This document shows, piece after piece, positions 42,034 through 51,498 of a stretch of DNA of 64,000 nt (positions are counted from its first letter, which is position 1; each line of letters begins with the position of its first letter). The position numbers and the translations under genes were made by a program. This DNA is from Falsirhodobacter xinxiangensis (GTDB taxonomy: Bacteria; Pseudomonadota; Alphaproteobacteria; Rhodobacterales; Rhodobacteraceae), in contig NZ_SMYN01000005.1 in assembly GCF_004959935.1 (NCBI RefSeq), positions 124,001-188,000 of the forward strand, given 5' to 3'. The notes below the pieces were generated by a model. That model saw only the letters and a list, made by a program, of their open reading frames with translations. It was not told where the DNA came from and ran no database searches.

Positions 42034-42066
42034 GGCCCCCGCGCATCCGGCGTTCGGGGGCTTTTT
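42034..42066 (+). terminator. Intrinsic attenuator downstream of the SAM-II riboswitch
   Basis: Stem GCCCCCG (42035-42041) / CGGGGGC (42055-42061) with a 13-nt loop and TTTTT directly after. It lies between riboswitch and metZ ATG (42087), so SAM binding most likely ends transcription. TGGCCC (42033-42038) at its base can alternatively pair with GGGCCA (41996-42001) of the riboswitch, a natural antiterminator. Confidence 0.85.
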
Positions 42067-42086
42067 GTTGTCGAAAAGGACGGAAG

Positions 42087-43268
42087 ATGGCCAAGGATTG
42101 GAAAACCCGCACGCAGCTCGTGCATACCGGCAGCCGCCGCAGCCAGTATGGCGAGATGGCCGAGGCGATCTTCCTGACCCAAGGGTTCGTCTATGACAGC
42201 GCCGAATCCGCCGAAGCCCGGTTCGTCAAGACCGAGGGCGATCAGTTCATCTATGCCCGTTACGGCAACCCGACGACGCGGATGTTCGAAGAACGCATCG
42301 CGGCGATCGAAGGGACCGAGGATGCCTTCGCCACCGCGTCGGGCATGGCGGCGGTCAACGGCGCGCTGGTCTCGCTTTGCCGCGCGGGGGACCGCGTGGT
42401 CGCTGCGCGGGCGCTGTTCGGGTCGTGTCTTTACATCCTCGAGGAGATCCTTGGCCGCTTCGGGGTGGAGATCGTGCTGGTGGACGGCACGGATATCGAG
42501 CAATGGCGCGCGGCCCTGACGCCGGGCACCAAGGCGGTGTTCTTCGAATCCGTCTCGAACCCGACGCTGGAGGTGATCGACATCAAGGCTGTCGCAGAAC
42601 TTGCCCATGCCGTCGGCGCGCTGGTGGTGGTGGACAACGTGTTCGCCACTCCGATCTTTTCCAAGGCGGTCGAACTGGGCGCGGATGTGGTGATCTATTC
42701 CACCACCAAGCATATCGACGGGCAGGGGCGTGCGCTGGGCGGCGTCGTCTGCGGCACCACCGAATACATCCGCGGCACGCTGGAGCCGTATATGAAGCAT
42801 ACCGGCGGCTCCATGAGCCCATTCAACGCGTGGATCATGCTGAACGGCATGGCGACGCTGGACCTGCGCTGCCGCGCGATGGCCGAATCCGCGCTGAAGA
42901 TCGCGACCGCGCTGGACTGCGATGCGCGCCTGTCGCGCGTGATCCATCCGTCGCTGGACAGCCACCCGCACAAGGCGCTGGCAACCGCGCAGATGGGCAG
43001 CGGCGGCACCATGATCGCGCTGGAGATCGCGGCGGGCAAGGACGCGGCCTTCCGCTTCCTGAACGCGCTGGAGATCATCAAGATTTCCAATAATCTGGGC
43101 GATGCGAAATCCATCGCGACCCATCCCGCCACGACCACCCACCAGCGCCTTCCCGAAGACCAGAAGGCGACGCTGGGCATCACCCCCGGCCTCGTGCGTC
43201 TTTCAGTTGGCCTTGAGGATGCGGACGACCTGATCGCCGATCTGCGTCGCGCTTTGGACGCGATCTGA
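42087..43268 (+). CDS. metZ: O-succinylhomoserine sulfhydrylase
   Basis: 393 residues, PLP-dependent Cys/Met-metabolism family. It joins sulfide to an acylated homoserine giving homocysteine. Start MAKDWKTRTQLVHTGSRRSQYGE; PLP-phosphate motif YARYGNPT; ATASGMAAVN; VDNVFATPIF; active-site Lys in IYSTTKHIDGQGR; C-terminal LVRLSVGLEDADDLIADL. O-succinyl over O-acetyl substrate is inferred from similarity to alphaproteobacterial MetZ and cannot be read from motifs alone. It is under the SAM-II riboswitch. I chose the ATG at 42087, after the attenuator. Confidence 0.93.
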   Translation: MAKDWKTRTQLVHTGSRRSQYGEMAEAIFLTQGFVYDSAESAEARFVKTEGDQFIYARYGNPTTRMFEERIAAIEGTEDAFATASGMAAVNGALVSLCRAGDRVVAARALFGSCLYILEEILGRFGVEIVLVDGTDIEQWRAALTPGTKAVFFESVSNPTLEVIDIKAVAELAHAVGALVVVDNVFATPIFSKAVELGADVVIYSTTKHIDGQGRALGGVVCGTTEYIRGTLEPYMKHTGGSMSPFNAWIMLNGMATLDLRCRAMAESALKIATALDCDARLSRVIHPSLDSHPHKALATAQMGSGGTMIALEIAAGKDAAFRFLNALEIIKISNNLGDAKSIATHPATTTHQRLPEDQKATLGITPGLVRLSVGLEDADDLIADLRRALDAI

Positions 43269-43292
43269 CGCAGTCGGACCTTGGGAACCTGT

Positions 43293-43320
43293 GCGGCGCA
43301 GCCTATATTGGCCGCGCCGC
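43293..43320 (+). other. GC-rich hairpin between metZ and folE2
   Basis: GCGGCGC (43293-43299) / GCGCCGC (43314-43320), 7-bp stem with a 14-nt loop. It lies 25 bp after the metZ stop and just before the folE2 ribosome site. No U-tract; it may be a Rho-assisted end of metZ or a leader element of folE2. No clear Zur-type palindrome was seen. Confidence 0.4.
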
Positions 43321-43334
43321 CCGAGGGAGTTGCG

Positions 43335-44375
43335 ATGAACATGCTTGATGACGCCCCCAGCCGGGAAGAGGCCGAAGCCGCGCTTGCGGTGCTGCGCGCC
43401 TATGCCGCCGCCCATCCCGATCCGGTGCTTCGCGCCTATCCCGAACTGTCGCGCAGCTATCCCGAGGGGTTTTTGGCGGACGAGGCTTATCGCGCCACGC
43501 TGCCGGACCTTCAGAATGGCCCCAGCAGCCTGATCGTCGGCGCGCAGGCGGTGATCCAGCATGTCGGGATTTCCAACTTCCGCCTGCCGATCCGATACCG
43601 GCTGCGCGACGGCGGCGAGACGATGTTGGAAACCTCCGTCACCGGCACCGTCAGTCTGGAGGCCGAGAAGAAGGGCATCAACATGAGCCGCATCATGCGG
43701 TCCTTCTATGCCCATGCCGAACGCGATTTTTCCATCGAGGTGATCGAGCACGCGCTGGAGGATTACAAACGCGACCTCGGCAGTTTCGACGCACGCATCC
43801 AGATGCGGTTTTCGTTCCCGGTTCGGGTGCGTTCGCTGCGCTCGGGTCTGTCTGGGTGGCAGTATTACGACATCGCGCTGGAGTTGGTGGATGCGGGCGC
43901 GGTGCGGCGCAAGATCATTCACCTCGACTACGTCTATTCCTCGACCTGCCCCTGTTCGCTGGAACTGTCCGAACACGCACGCCAGACGCGCGGGCAGCTT
44001 GCAACGCCGCATTCCCAGCGATCGGTCGCCCGGATTTCGGTGGAAATGCGCGGCCCGAACCGGCTGTGGTTCGAGGATCTGATCGATCTGGCGCGCGCCG
44101 CCGTCCCCACGGAAACGCAGGTGATGGTGAAACGCGAGGACGAGCAGGCATTTGCTGAGCTGAACGCCGCCAACCCGATCTTCGTCGAGGATGCCGCCCG
44201 CAGCTTCTGTGCCGGGCTTCAGGCCGACCCGCGGATCGGCGATTTCCGCGTCGTGGCCAGCCATCAGGAGTCGCTGCATTCCCACGACGCGGTCTCCGTT
44301 CTGACCGAGGGCGAGACCTTCGCCGCCGCCAGCCTCGACCCGCGTCTTTTCTCCACCCTGTTCCATGTAGGGTAG
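43335..44375 (+). CDS. folE2: GTP cyclohydrolase FolE2 (type IB)
   Basis: 346 residues. It converts GTP to dihydroneopterin triphosphate for folate, using a metal other than zinc if necessary. Family signatures: SLEAEKKGINMSRIMRSFY, YVYSSTCPCSLELSEHARQTRG with the catalytic Cys pair region, ATPHSQRS, and C-terminal FCAGLQADPRIGDFRVVASHQESLHSHDAVS. The unrelated FolE type IA is not in the window; folB and folP of the same pathway lie at 54918-56718. The ATG at 43335 follows GAGGGAG. Confidence 0.96.
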   Translation: MNMLDDAPSREEAEAALAVLRAYAAAHPDPVLRAYPELSRSYPEGFLADEAYRATLPDLQNGPSSLIVGAQAVIQHVGISNFRLPIRYRLRDGGETMLETSVTGTVSLEAEKKGINMSRIMRSFYAHAERDFSIEVIEHALEDYKRDLGSFDARIQMRFSFPVRVRSLRSGLSGWQYYDIALELVDAGAVRRKIIHLDYVYSSTCPCSLELSEHARQTRGQLATPHSQRSVARISVEMRGPNRLWFEDLIDLARAAVPTETQVMVKREDEQAFAELNAANPIFVEDAARSFCAGLQADPRIGDFRVVASHQESLHSHDAVSVLTEGETFAAASLDPRLFSTLFHVG

Positions 44376-44383
44376 GCGGCAGC

Positions 44384-44419
44384 CCGGACCGAGCGGGGCT
44401 CGATGCCCCCGAGGTCCGG
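44384..44419 (+). terminator. Two-part hairpin after folE2
   Basis: CCGGACC (44384-44390) pairs with GGTCCGG (44413-44419), and inside it GGGGC pairs with GCCCC across a 5-nt loop. Only TT follows, so it is a strong structure but not a textbook intrinsic terminator. A perfect TTGACA (44429-44434) lies shortly after and could be a -35 for trkH, though I see no good -10. Confidence 0.5.
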
Positions 44420-44465
44420 TTCCCCCGCTTGACAGGAATGCGCCACCCGTCCAAGCGTTTGGGCG

Positions 44466-45914
44466 ATGATCGACTTGCGCCCCGTCGGATATGTGATCGG
44501 CCTGCTCGTCGCTGCCCTTGGGGTGGCGATGGTGTTTCCGATGCTGATCGACTGGGCCTCGGGTGACGACAACTGGCTGGCCTTCCTTGAATCCGCGATC
44601 ATCACAGCGACGCTTGGGCTGGCGGTCGCCATCGCCTGCGCCAACGGCACGGCGCGCAGCATGAACCTTCAGCAGATATTCCTGCTGACCGTCGGCGTCT
44701 GGGTCGCGCTTCCGGTCTTCGGCGCCTTGCCTCTGATGCTGGGCCAGCCGAATGCCAGTTTCATCGACGCGCTGTTCGAAAGCGTGTCGGGCATGACCAC
44801 CACCGGGACGACGGTGTTCGAGCGGCTGGACGATCTGCCGCTCGGCGCGAACCTCTGGCGCGGCATCCTGCATTGGCTGGGCGGGCTTGGCATCGTCATC
44901 GTCGCCATGCTGTTCCTGCCCGTGATGAAGGTCGGGGGGATGCAGTTCTTCAAATCCGAAGGCTTCGACACCCTTGGCAAGATCCTGCCCCGCGCGATGG
45001 ACATCTCGTCTGCGCTCATTCAGGTCTATGTCGGGATGACCGTCGCCTGTGTTCTCGTCTTCAACATGCTGGGGATGAACGGGTTCGACGCGCTGATGCA
45101 CGCGCTGGGCACCGTATCCACCGGCGGGTTTTCATCGAACGACGCCTCCTTCGCGCCCTATGCCGGGGCGGCGGAATACGCGGCGGTGGTCTTCATGATC
45201 GCGGCGACGCTGCCCTTCATCCGCTATGTCCAGATGCTGCACGGATCATACGTTCCGTTCTGGCGCGACCCGCAGATCCGCGCCTATCTGCGCTGGCACG
45301 CCTACGCCATCGTCGCCATCCTCGGATACGAGATCGTGACCCGCGACGCGCCGTTCTGGGCGACGCTGCGCGAGACGACGTTCAACGTCTCCTCCTCCTT
45401 CTCCGGCACAGGGTTCACCAGTGTGGACCTGACGCAATGGGGCACGTTCCCGATACTGGTGCTGATCATCGTCGGGCTGATCGGGGGCTGCACATCATCG
45501 ACGGGCTGTTCGGTGAAGGTCTTCCGCTATCTCATCCTGTTTCAGGCGATCAAGGTGCAGATCCGCCGCCTGCATTCGCCCAGTGCCGTGATCGCCGTGC
45601 GCTATGACGGAAAGGTGGTGACGCAGGACGTGATCGATTCGGTGATCCTGTTCTTCACCATGTTCATCCTGACCTTCGGCGTGCTGGCGGTGATGCTGTC
45701 GCTGACCGGGCTGGACGTGCGCGCCTCGATCACCGCCGCGTGGACGTCGATCGCCAATGTTGGCCCGGTCTTTGGGTCAGGCGTCGGGCCGACGGGGGCG
45801 GTGATCGGTTTCCCGGAATCCGCCAAATGGGTGATGATCGTCGGGATGCTGGTCGGGCGGCTGGAGCTTCTGACCGTCTATGTCCTGCTGATGCCCCGCT
45901 TCTGGCAGCGTTAG
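44466..45914 (+). CDS. trkH: TrkH-family potassium transporter subunit
   Basis: 482 residues with eight or more membrane helices. The four selectivity-filter repeats can be recognised: [31 protein letters not shown] and NVGPVFGSG. It is the membrane channel of the Trk system, which takes up K+ with the NAD-binding regulator TrkA; trkA is not here. TrkH rather than KtrB is inferred from length and the N-terminal double-helix extension. The stop overlaps the convergent pseudoprotease gene by 4 bp. Confidence 0.93.
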   Translation: MIDLRPVGYVIGLLVAALGVAMVFPMLIDWASGDDNWLAFLESAIITATLGLAVAIACANGTARSMNLQQIFLLTVGVWVALPVFGALPLMLGQPNASFIDALFESVSGMTTTGTTVFERLDDLPLGANLWRGILHWLGGLGIVIVAMLFLPVMKVGGMQFFKSEGFDTLGKILPRAMDISSALIQVYVGMTVACVLVFNMLGMNGFDALMHALGTVSTGGFSSNDASFAPYAGAAEYAAVVFMIAATLPFIRYVQMLHGSYVPFWRDPQIRAYLRWHAYAIVAILGYEIVTRDAPFWATLRETTFNVSSSFSGTGFTSVDLTQWGTFPILVLIIVGLIGGCTSSTGCSVKVFRYLILFQAIKVQIRRLHSPSAVIAVRYDGKVVTQDVIDSVILFFTMFILTFGVLAVMLSLTGLDVRASITAAWTSIANVGPVFGSGVGPTGAVIGFPESAKWVMIVGMLVGRLELLTVYVLLMPRFWQR

Positions 45915-47128
45915 CGCCAGCAGGACACCTGCACCGTCATCGCGCTGCCCGCGCGGGTCAGCGCATTCGGCGTCAGCGGCGCGCCCGTATCGCCCGTTTC
46001 CGTTCCAAGCCAGCGGGTCAGCCCCGCAGCGGGCATGGCGAACTCCACCCCTTCGGGCAGTTGGCGCATGTCATCGGCCTTTGGCAGCAGCATCCCGATG
46101 ACCGCACCGCTTTGATCCATCACCGGCCCACCCGCATCGCCCGGCAGGGCGGCAAGCTCCAGTTGCGAGATGTCACCGACCGAGGTCAGGTGCCCGAAGG
46201 TGATCGCCGGGGCGGGCAGCCCTTCGAAGGAATAGCCTGCAACGGCGATCTGCGCCCCCGCCTGCGGCGCGGCAAATCGCGCGACGCCGGGCGGGGCCAA
46301 CGGCGTGCCCGGCGTCAGCAGGGCCAGCCCCTCGCCAGTCCGGGCGACGGTGGCGGGAATGCCGCGTTCCAGGGTGATGCGTCCGCAATCGGCCACCGCT
46401 TCGGCGCTGGTCAGCACCGATCCGCGCGCATCGACGAAGAACCCCGACCGCGCGCGGATCGGCTGCGGCGCTTCCAGCCCCGCCACCAGCGCGCGGCGTT
46501 GATCTTCGGTCAGCGAGGTCGGCGCGGGACCGGCCTGCGCTGCTGCGATCTCGGCCATCGCGCGCTGATGGCCCGAGATCAGCACGCCCTGCTGGTCCGG
46601 GGTCAGAACGCCCGTCTCCTCCGCCCCTTGCGCCGCCTGCCATGCCGCCATCGACGCGCGGGTGCCGGGGCCGAACGCGCCATCCAGCGCCGAGTCGTAG
46701 AAGCCGAACCATTTCAGCGCCGCCTGCACCTCGATCCGGTATTCGGGCGTCAGCGCGGCTTCGGCCTCCTCGGCCGTCAGGACGGTGGGCGCGACCGGCG
46801 CCACCTCGACCGACATCGCGGCCGGCCAGAACCGGTCGCGATAGGTCAGCCCATCGGTCAGGTAACTGTCGGCCGGGATGCGCCCCTCGTCCTTCAACTG
46901 CCCCAGCAGGTCGCGCGCTTCGTCGCGCGGATAGGGGCCGAGCGCGACGACGAACCAGCGCGAGGTCATCTCGAACCCCGAAACGTCGGGCAATGTGGCG
47001 GCATAGGTTTCGGCCCGCTCGCGCCCTTCGTCCAGCGTCGGTCGCGCCTCGATCTGCACCCATGCGTCCTGCGCCAGCGCGCTGGAGCCCATCAGAAGGG
47101 CCGCCATGCCCGCGATTGCCAGTTTCAT
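45911..47128 (-). CDS. Exported SPOR-like/peptidoglycan-binding protein with inactive trypsin-like domain
   Basis: 405 residues. Signal peptide 1-19 (ALA-QD). Residues about 22-105 resemble a SPOR-like fold ([20 protein letters not shown]), about 128-178 are a peptidoglycan-binding-1 domain ([31 protein letters not shown]), and about 225-350 are trypsin-like. In the last, the catalytic His position reads SAEA (Glu243), the Asp before LALL is Gly, and GDSGG is GDAGG (Ala332). All three triad residues are therefore missing. It probably binds cell wall and a partner rather than cutting proteins. Divergent from glyQ. Confidence 0.8.
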   Translation of the reverse strand: MKLAIAGMAALLMGSSALAQDAWVQIEARPTLDEGRERAETYAATLPDVSGFEMTSRWFVVALGPYPRDEARDLLGQLKDEGRIPADSYLTDGLTYRDRFWPAAMSVEVAPVAPTVLTAEEAEAALTPEYRIEVQAALKWFGFYDSALDGAFGPGTRASMAAWQAAQGAEETGVLTPDQQGVLISGHQRAMAEIAAAQAGPAPTSLTEDQRRALVAGLEAPQPIRARSGFFVDARGSVLTSAEAVADCGRITLERGIPATVARTGEGLALLTPGTPLAPPGVARFAAPQAGAQIAVAGYSFEGLPAPAITFGHLTSVGDISQLELAALPGDAGGPVMDQSGAVIGMLLPKADDMRQLPEGVEFAMPAAGLTRWLGTETGDTGAPLTPNALTRAGSAMTVQVSCWR

Positions 47129-47186
47129 GCCCGTGCCCTTCCACTTTGGGTTGCATCAAGACATGCTTTTGCCCAGCTGCGCAACA

Positions 47187-47215
47187 TTGACCCTTGCCCG
47201 CCTGTTGCCTATGCA
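47187..47215 (+). promoter_or_regulatory. Candidate promoter of glyQ
   Basis: TTGACC (47187-47192), 17 bp and TATGCA (47210-47215), giving a start about 20 nt before the glyQ ATG. Good -35, half-conserved -10. No leader structure such as a glycine riboswitch fits in the space. Confidence 0.5.
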
Positions 47216-47242
47216 GAGGGCGCTTTGCAAGAGGGCCAGACG

Positions 47243-48154
47243 ATGAGCGCACCCCGCAGTTTCCAGGAAATCATCCTGCGGCTTCAGACCTACTGGGGAT
47301 CGAAGGGCTGCGCGGTCTTGCAGCCCTACGACATGGAAGTGGGGGCGGGCACGTTCCACCCGGCGACCACGCTGCGCTCGCTTGGCTCGCGCCCTTGGGC
47401 TGCGGCCTATGTCCAGCCCTCGCGCCGTCCGACCGACGGGCGTTATGGCGAGAATCCGAACCGGCTTCAGCATTATTACCAGTATCAGGTGCTGATCAAA
47501 CCCTCGCCGCCGGACCTGCAAAAGCTGTATCTGGGATCGCTGGAGGCGATCGGCATCGACATGGACCTGCACGACATCCGCTTTGTCGAGGATGACTGGG
47601 AATCCCCCACCCTCGGCGCGTGGGGTCTGGGCTGGGAGGTCTGGTGCGACGGCATGGAAGTGTCGCAGTTCACCTATTTCCAGCAGGTCGGCGGGCATGA
47701 CTGCAAGCCGGTCTCGGGCGAGCTGACCTATGGGCTTGAGCGTCTGGCGATGTATGTGCTGGGCGTCGATCACGTGATGGACATGCCCTATAACGATCCG
47801 GACAGCCCGATCGCGCTGACCTATGGCGACGTGTTCCGCCAGACGGAACAGGAATACAGTCGCTGGAATTTCGATCAGGCCGACACGGACATGCTGCTGC
47901 AGCATTTCAAGGATGCCGAGGCGGAATGCGACCGCATCCTGACCGCATCGCCGCAGGACAAGGCGGGCCGCACCATCGTCATGGCCCATCCCGCCTATGA
48001 CCAGTGCATCAAGGCCAGCCATCTGTTCAACCTGATGGACGCGCGGGGCGTGATCTCGGTCACGGAACGTCAGGCCTATATCGGGCGGGTGCGGGCGCTG
48101 GCGAAACGCTGCGCCGATGCGTTCGTCACCACCGAGGCGGGCGCATCCGCCTGA
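47243..48154 (+). CDS. glyQ: Glycyl-tRNA synthetase alpha subunit
   Basis: 303 residues, the catalytic subunit of the bacterial alpha2beta2 GlyRS. Family motifs: [71 protein letters not shown], and [16 protein letters not shown] chose the ATG at 47243, after GAGGGCC, rather than the long upstream frame. The stop overlaps the next gene (TGATG). The beta subunit is two genes downstream. Confidence 0.97.
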   Translation: MSAPRSFQEIILRLQTYWGSKGCAVLQPYDMEVGAGTFHPATTLRSLGSRPWAAAYVQPSRRPTDGRYGENPNRLQHYYQYQVLIKPSPPDLQKLYLGSLEAIGIDMDLHDIRFVEDDWESPTLGAWGLGWEVWCDGMEVSQFTYFQQVGGHDCKPVSGELTYGLERLAMYVLGVDHVMDMPYNDPDSPIALTYGDVFRQTEQEYSRWNFDQADTDMLLQHFKDAEAECDRILTASPQDKAGRTIVMAHPAYDQCIKASHLFNLMDARGVISVTERQAYIGRVRALAKRCADAFVTTEAGASA

Positions 48155-48597
48155 TGGGCCGCATCGCCGTCATCGCGATCCTTGTCGCCGCCCTGCTGAT
48201 GGGCGCGGGGCTTTGGTATTCGCAGACGCGCGGCTATTACCATCCGGTCGAGTTGACGGCGCTGGAGATCACCGGGCCCGACGGCGCGGTCCAATCCCTT
48301 CCCGTCGAGGGGATCGAGGGGATCGACGCCGAATCCTCGCCCATCCGTTTCCGGGCCTGCGCGCGCGTCGTAGGCCCCGTGCCGACCGGCGTGCCGTTTG
48401 CAAATCCCACGCCCCTGACCGCGCCGGGCTGGTTCGACTGTTTCGACGCAAATGCCATCGGCGAGGCTTTGGAGAGGGGCGAGGCCACCGCCTTCCTGTC
48501 CCGCGCCAATGTTCATTCCGGCGCGGACAGGGTGCTGGCGGTCTTTCCCGACGGGCGCGTCTTTGCGTGGAATCAACTGCGGCCCGCTGCCGAATAA
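48154..48597 (+). CDS. Small single-pass membrane protein between glyQ and glyS (DUF6446-like)
   Basis: 147 residues. An N-terminal hydrophobic helix (IAVIAILVAALLMGAGLWYSQ) is followed by a periplasmic domain with GYYHPVELTALEITGPDG, FRACARV and GWFDCFDA. Two Cys may pair. I associate a DUF6446 family with this position in Rhodobacterales, from memory only. It starts at the ATG overlapping the glyQ stop, so it is translationally coupled. No function is known. Confidence 0.75.
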   Translation: MGRIAVIAILVAALLMGAGLWYSQTRGYYHPVELTALEITGPDGAVQSLPVEGIEGIDAESSPIRFRACARVVGPVPTGVPFANPTPLTAPGWFDCFDANAIGEALERGEATAFLSRANVHSGADRVLAVFPDGRVFAWNQLRPAAE

Positions 48598-48654
48598 GTT
48601 GCGCAGATCGCCTTCTGCTTGCACACTCGGGATTGCATCATCGGGGGGCGAGCA

Positions 48655-49332
48655 ATGGAAGGCATCTTCAAACGTGCAGCGCGCGAGGCGGCGGAACTGG
48701 CCGCCGGCACGACCGAGCAGGGCGACGGCTACGCCCTTTATCATTACCCGGATTACGAAACCTACAAGGCGGTGCAGACGGCGGGCAACAAGGCCAAGCT
48801 GAAGCGGCAATTCGTCAAGGAAAGCCATATCCGGTTGCTGTCGGACCATCTGAACGCCCGCGGCCCGGTGTCTTTCGGCCTGTGCCACGGCACCCGGCGC
48901 GGGGCCGAACAGGCATGGTTCCGCCAGCACCTGACCGGCAGCCCCGAGGTGATCGGGACCGAGATTTCCGACACCGCCACCGATTTCCCCGACACCGTGC
49001 AATGGGATTTCCACGACGCGAATCCCGAATGGGAGGGGCGCGCGGATTTCATCTATTCCAATTCATGGGACCACGCCTTCGATCCGGCCAAAGCGTTCGG
49101 GGCGTGGATCGATGCACTCCGCCCCGGCGGGTTGCTGCTGCTGGACCACACGCGCGATCAGACGCCGGAAACCAGCAACGCGCTGGACCCGTTCGGCGCC
49201 AGCCTCGATCATCTGAGCGGGCTGCTTTCGGGGTTGCTGCAGGGGCGGGGTCGGCTGCTGGCGCCGCTGGATTTCCGCAAGACCAACAAGGAATACCGCG
49301 CCGTCGTTGTGATTGCCGAAAAGAACCTTTAA
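48655..49332 (+). CDS. Methyltransferase-like protein in the glyQ-glyS operon
   Basis: 225 residues. The middle resembles a Rossmann-type SAM methyltransferase: FGLCHGTRRGAEQAWF in the place of motif I, EVIGTEIS for the acidic second strand, ADFIYSNSWDHAFDP for motif IV, and ALRPGGLLLLDHT after it. The glycine-rich loop is unusual (CHGTRRG), so SAM binding is likely but not proven. The N-terminus is polar (AAREAAELAAGTTEQGDGYALYHYPDYETYKAVQ). I prefer the ATG at 48655 after GGGGGGCGAG; an ATG at 48619 also exists. The role beside glycyl-tRNA synthetase is unknown. Confidence 0.7.
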   Translation: MEGIFKRAAREAAELAAGTTEQGDGYALYHYPDYETYKAVQTAGNKAKLKRQFVKESHIRLLSDHLNARGPVSFGLCHGTRRGAEQAWFRQHLTGSPEVIGTEISDTATDFPDTVQWDFHDANPEWEGRADFIYSNSWDHAFDPAKAFGAWIDALRPGGLLLLDHTRDQTPETSNALDPFGASLDHLSGLLSGLLQGRGRLLAPLDFRKTNKEYRAVVVIAEKNL

Positions 49333-49368
49333 TCCGGGCGGCGAACAGACCGAACCAGCGGACCCGAC

Positions 49369-51465
49369 ATGCCCGATTTTCTGCTTGAACTCTTCTCCGA
49401 GGAAATCCCGGCCCGTATGCAAGGCCGCGCGCGCGAGGATCTGAAGAAGCTGGTGACCGACGGGCTGGTCGAAGCCGGGCTGACCTATGCCTCGGCGGGC
49501 GTGTTCTCGACGCCTCGGCGTCTGGTGCTGACCATCGAAGGGCTGATGGCGGAATCGCCCACCACGCGCGAAGAACGCAAAGGGCCGAAGGCCGACGCGC
49601 CGGAACAGGCGCTGGCCGGGTTCCTGCGCGGCATCGGGATCACCGATGCGGGCCCGGTCATGGCGCTGGCGGGGCAGCCGTCCGGTTCGCACATCCACGC
49701 GGGCGGCGTCGTGGTCGAGGTGCGCGACGACAAGAAGGGGCAGGTGCTGTTCGCCAAGGTCACGAAGCCGGGCCGTCCGGCGGCGGAGATCGTGGCCGAG
49801 GTGGTCGAACGCACCATCCGCACCTTCTCCTGGCCGAAGTCGATGCGGTGGGGCTCGGGCCAGCTTCGCTGGGTGCGTCCGCTCCATTCCATCCTGTGTC
49901 TGCTGACGACCGAAGCCGGGGCGGATGTCGTGCCTGTGACGGTCGATCACCTGACCTCGGGCAACACGACCGAGGGGCACCGTTTCCTTGCCCCCGCGCG
50001 GTTCGCCGTATCGGGCTTTGACGATTACGCCGCCAAGCTGAAACGCGCCTTCGTGGTGCTGGACAGTGCCGAGCGGGAGGCCGCGATCTGGCATGATGCG
50101 ACGACCGGCGCCTTCGCCTCGGGGTTGGAGGTCGTGCCGGACGCGGGGCTGCTGACCGAGGTGGCAGGGCTGGTCGAATGGCCCGTCGTGCTGATGGGCG
50201 CGATCGGCGAGGAGTTCCTTGGCCTGCCGCCCGAGGTTCTGCAAACCTCGATGAAGGAGCATCAGAAGTTCTTTTCGGTCCGCAACCCCAAGACGGGCCG
50301 GATCGAACGGTTCATCACCGTCGCCAACCGCACCACCGCCGATGATGGCGCGACGATCCTGAAGGGGAACCTGAAGGTGCTGTCCGCCCGTCTGTCGGAT
50401 GCCCGCTTCTTCTGGGAGAATGACCTGCGCACCGTTGCAAACGGGGGTCTTGAAGGCATGGCGGCGGGGCTGGCGAACGTCACCTTCCACAACAAGCTGG
50501 GATCGCAGGCCGAACGGATCGCCCGTATCGCTGCCCTCGCGCGCGAGCTTGCGCCGCTGGTCGGTGCCGATGCCGATCAGGCGGAACTGGCGGCAAAGGT
50601 GGCGAAGGCCGATCTGCAATCCGCGATGGTCGGTGAATTCCCCGAGTTGCAGGGCCTGATGGGCAGCTACTATGCCCGCGCCCAAGGGCTGCCGGATGCG
50701 GCGGCGGAGGCCTGCCAGCAGCATTATTCGCCGCTCGGCCCGTCGGACGATGTGCCGTCGCAGCCGGTGTCGGTCGCCGTGGCGCTGGCCGACAAGCTGG
50801 ACACGCTGACGGGGTTCTGGGCCATCGACGAAAAGCCGACGGGCTCGAAAGACCCCTATGCCCTGCGCCGCGCCGCCCTGGGGGTGATCCGGCTGGTGCT
50901 GGCGAACGGGCTGCGGTTGCCGCTGGCGCGGTTCGGAGATGATCTGCTGGCCTTCTTCCACGACCGGCTGAAGGTGTTCCTGCGCGATCAGGGTGTGCGG
51001 CATGACGTGATCGACGCTTGCCTCGCCATGCCGGGGAATGACGATCTGACGCTTCTGGTGAAACGGGCGCGGGCGCTTCAGGACTTCCTTGGGACCGAGG
51101 ATGGGGCAAACCTGCTGCAAGGCTTCCGCCGGGCGAACAACATCCTGACGCAGGCGGAAAAGGCCGATGGGGTCGAATACAGCTTCGGCGCCGACGTTAA
51201 ATATGCCGAGACGGACGAGGAACGCGCGTTGTTCACGGCGCTGGACGGGGCCGAGGCGGCGATCGCCCCGGCGATGAAGGCCGAGGATTTCGGCGCGGCC
51301 ATGGCAGCGCTGGCGGGTCTGCGCGCACCGATCGACGCTTTCTTCACCGCCGTGCAGGTCAACAGCGACAAGCAGGTGATCCGGCGCAACCGGCTGAACC
51401 TGCTGCACCGGATTCGCGCCGCCTGTGCGCCGGTTGCGGATCTGTCGCGGCTCGGCTCGGAGTAG
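49369..51465 (+). CDS. glyS: Glycyl-tRNA synthetase beta subunit
   Basis: 698 residues, normal for GlyS. It opens MPDFLLELFSEEIPARMQ, the family signature, and contains RTFSWPKSMRWG, FLGLPPEVLQTSMKEHQKFFSV, VANRTT, the HD-like MVGEFPELQGLMGSYYA region, DEKPTGSKDPYALRRAALGVIR, and a C-terminal anticodon-binding domain ending in RNRLNLLHRI. It recognises tRNA-Gly for the alpha subunit encoded at 47243-48154. Confidence 0.97.
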   Translation: MPDFLLELFSEEIPARMQGRAREDLKKLVTDGLVEAGLTYASAGVFSTPRRLVLTIEGLMAESPTTREERKGPKADAPEQALAGFLRGIGITDAGPVMALAGQPSGSHIHAGGVVVEVRDDKKGQVLFAKVTKPGRPAAEIVAEVVERTIRTFSWPKSMRWGSGQLRWVRPLHSILCLLTTEAGADVVPVTVDHLTSGNTTEGHRFLAPARFAVSGFDDYAAKLKRAFVVLDSAEREAAIWHDATTGAFASGLEVVPDAGLLTEVAGLVEWPVVLMGAIGEEFLGLPPEVLQTSMKEHQKFFSVRNPKTGRIERFITVANRTTADDGATILKGNLKVLSARLSDARFFWENDLRTVANGGLEGMAAGLANVTFHNKLGSQAERIARIAALARELAPLVGADADQAELAAKVAKADLQSAMVGEFPELQGLMGSYYARAQGLPDAAAEACQQHYSPLGPSDDVPSQPVSVAVALADKLDTLTGFWAIDEKPTGSKDPYALRRAALGVIRLVLANGLRLPLARFGDDLLAFFHDRLKVFLRDQGVRHDVIDACLAMPGNDDLTLLVKRARALQDFLGTEDGANLLQGFRRANNILTQAEKADGVEYSFGADVKYAETDEERALFTALDGAEAAIAPAMKAEDFGAAMAALAGLRAPIDAFFTAVQVNSDKQVIRRNRLNLLHRIRAACAPVADLSRLGSE

Positions 51466-51469
51466 GATA

Positions 51470-51486
51470 CCCTTCCGCGGGAAGGG
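51470..51486 (+). other. Hairpin between glyS and the PPDK-like gene
   Basis: CCCTTCC / GGAAGGG, 7-bp stem with a 3-nt loop, 5 nt after the glyS stop. No U-tract. The ribosome site of the next gene (AGGGGGA) lies just outside. It may stabilise mRNA ends between two cistrons of different expression. Confidence 0.4.
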
Positions 51487-51498
51487 CAGGGGGACGGC

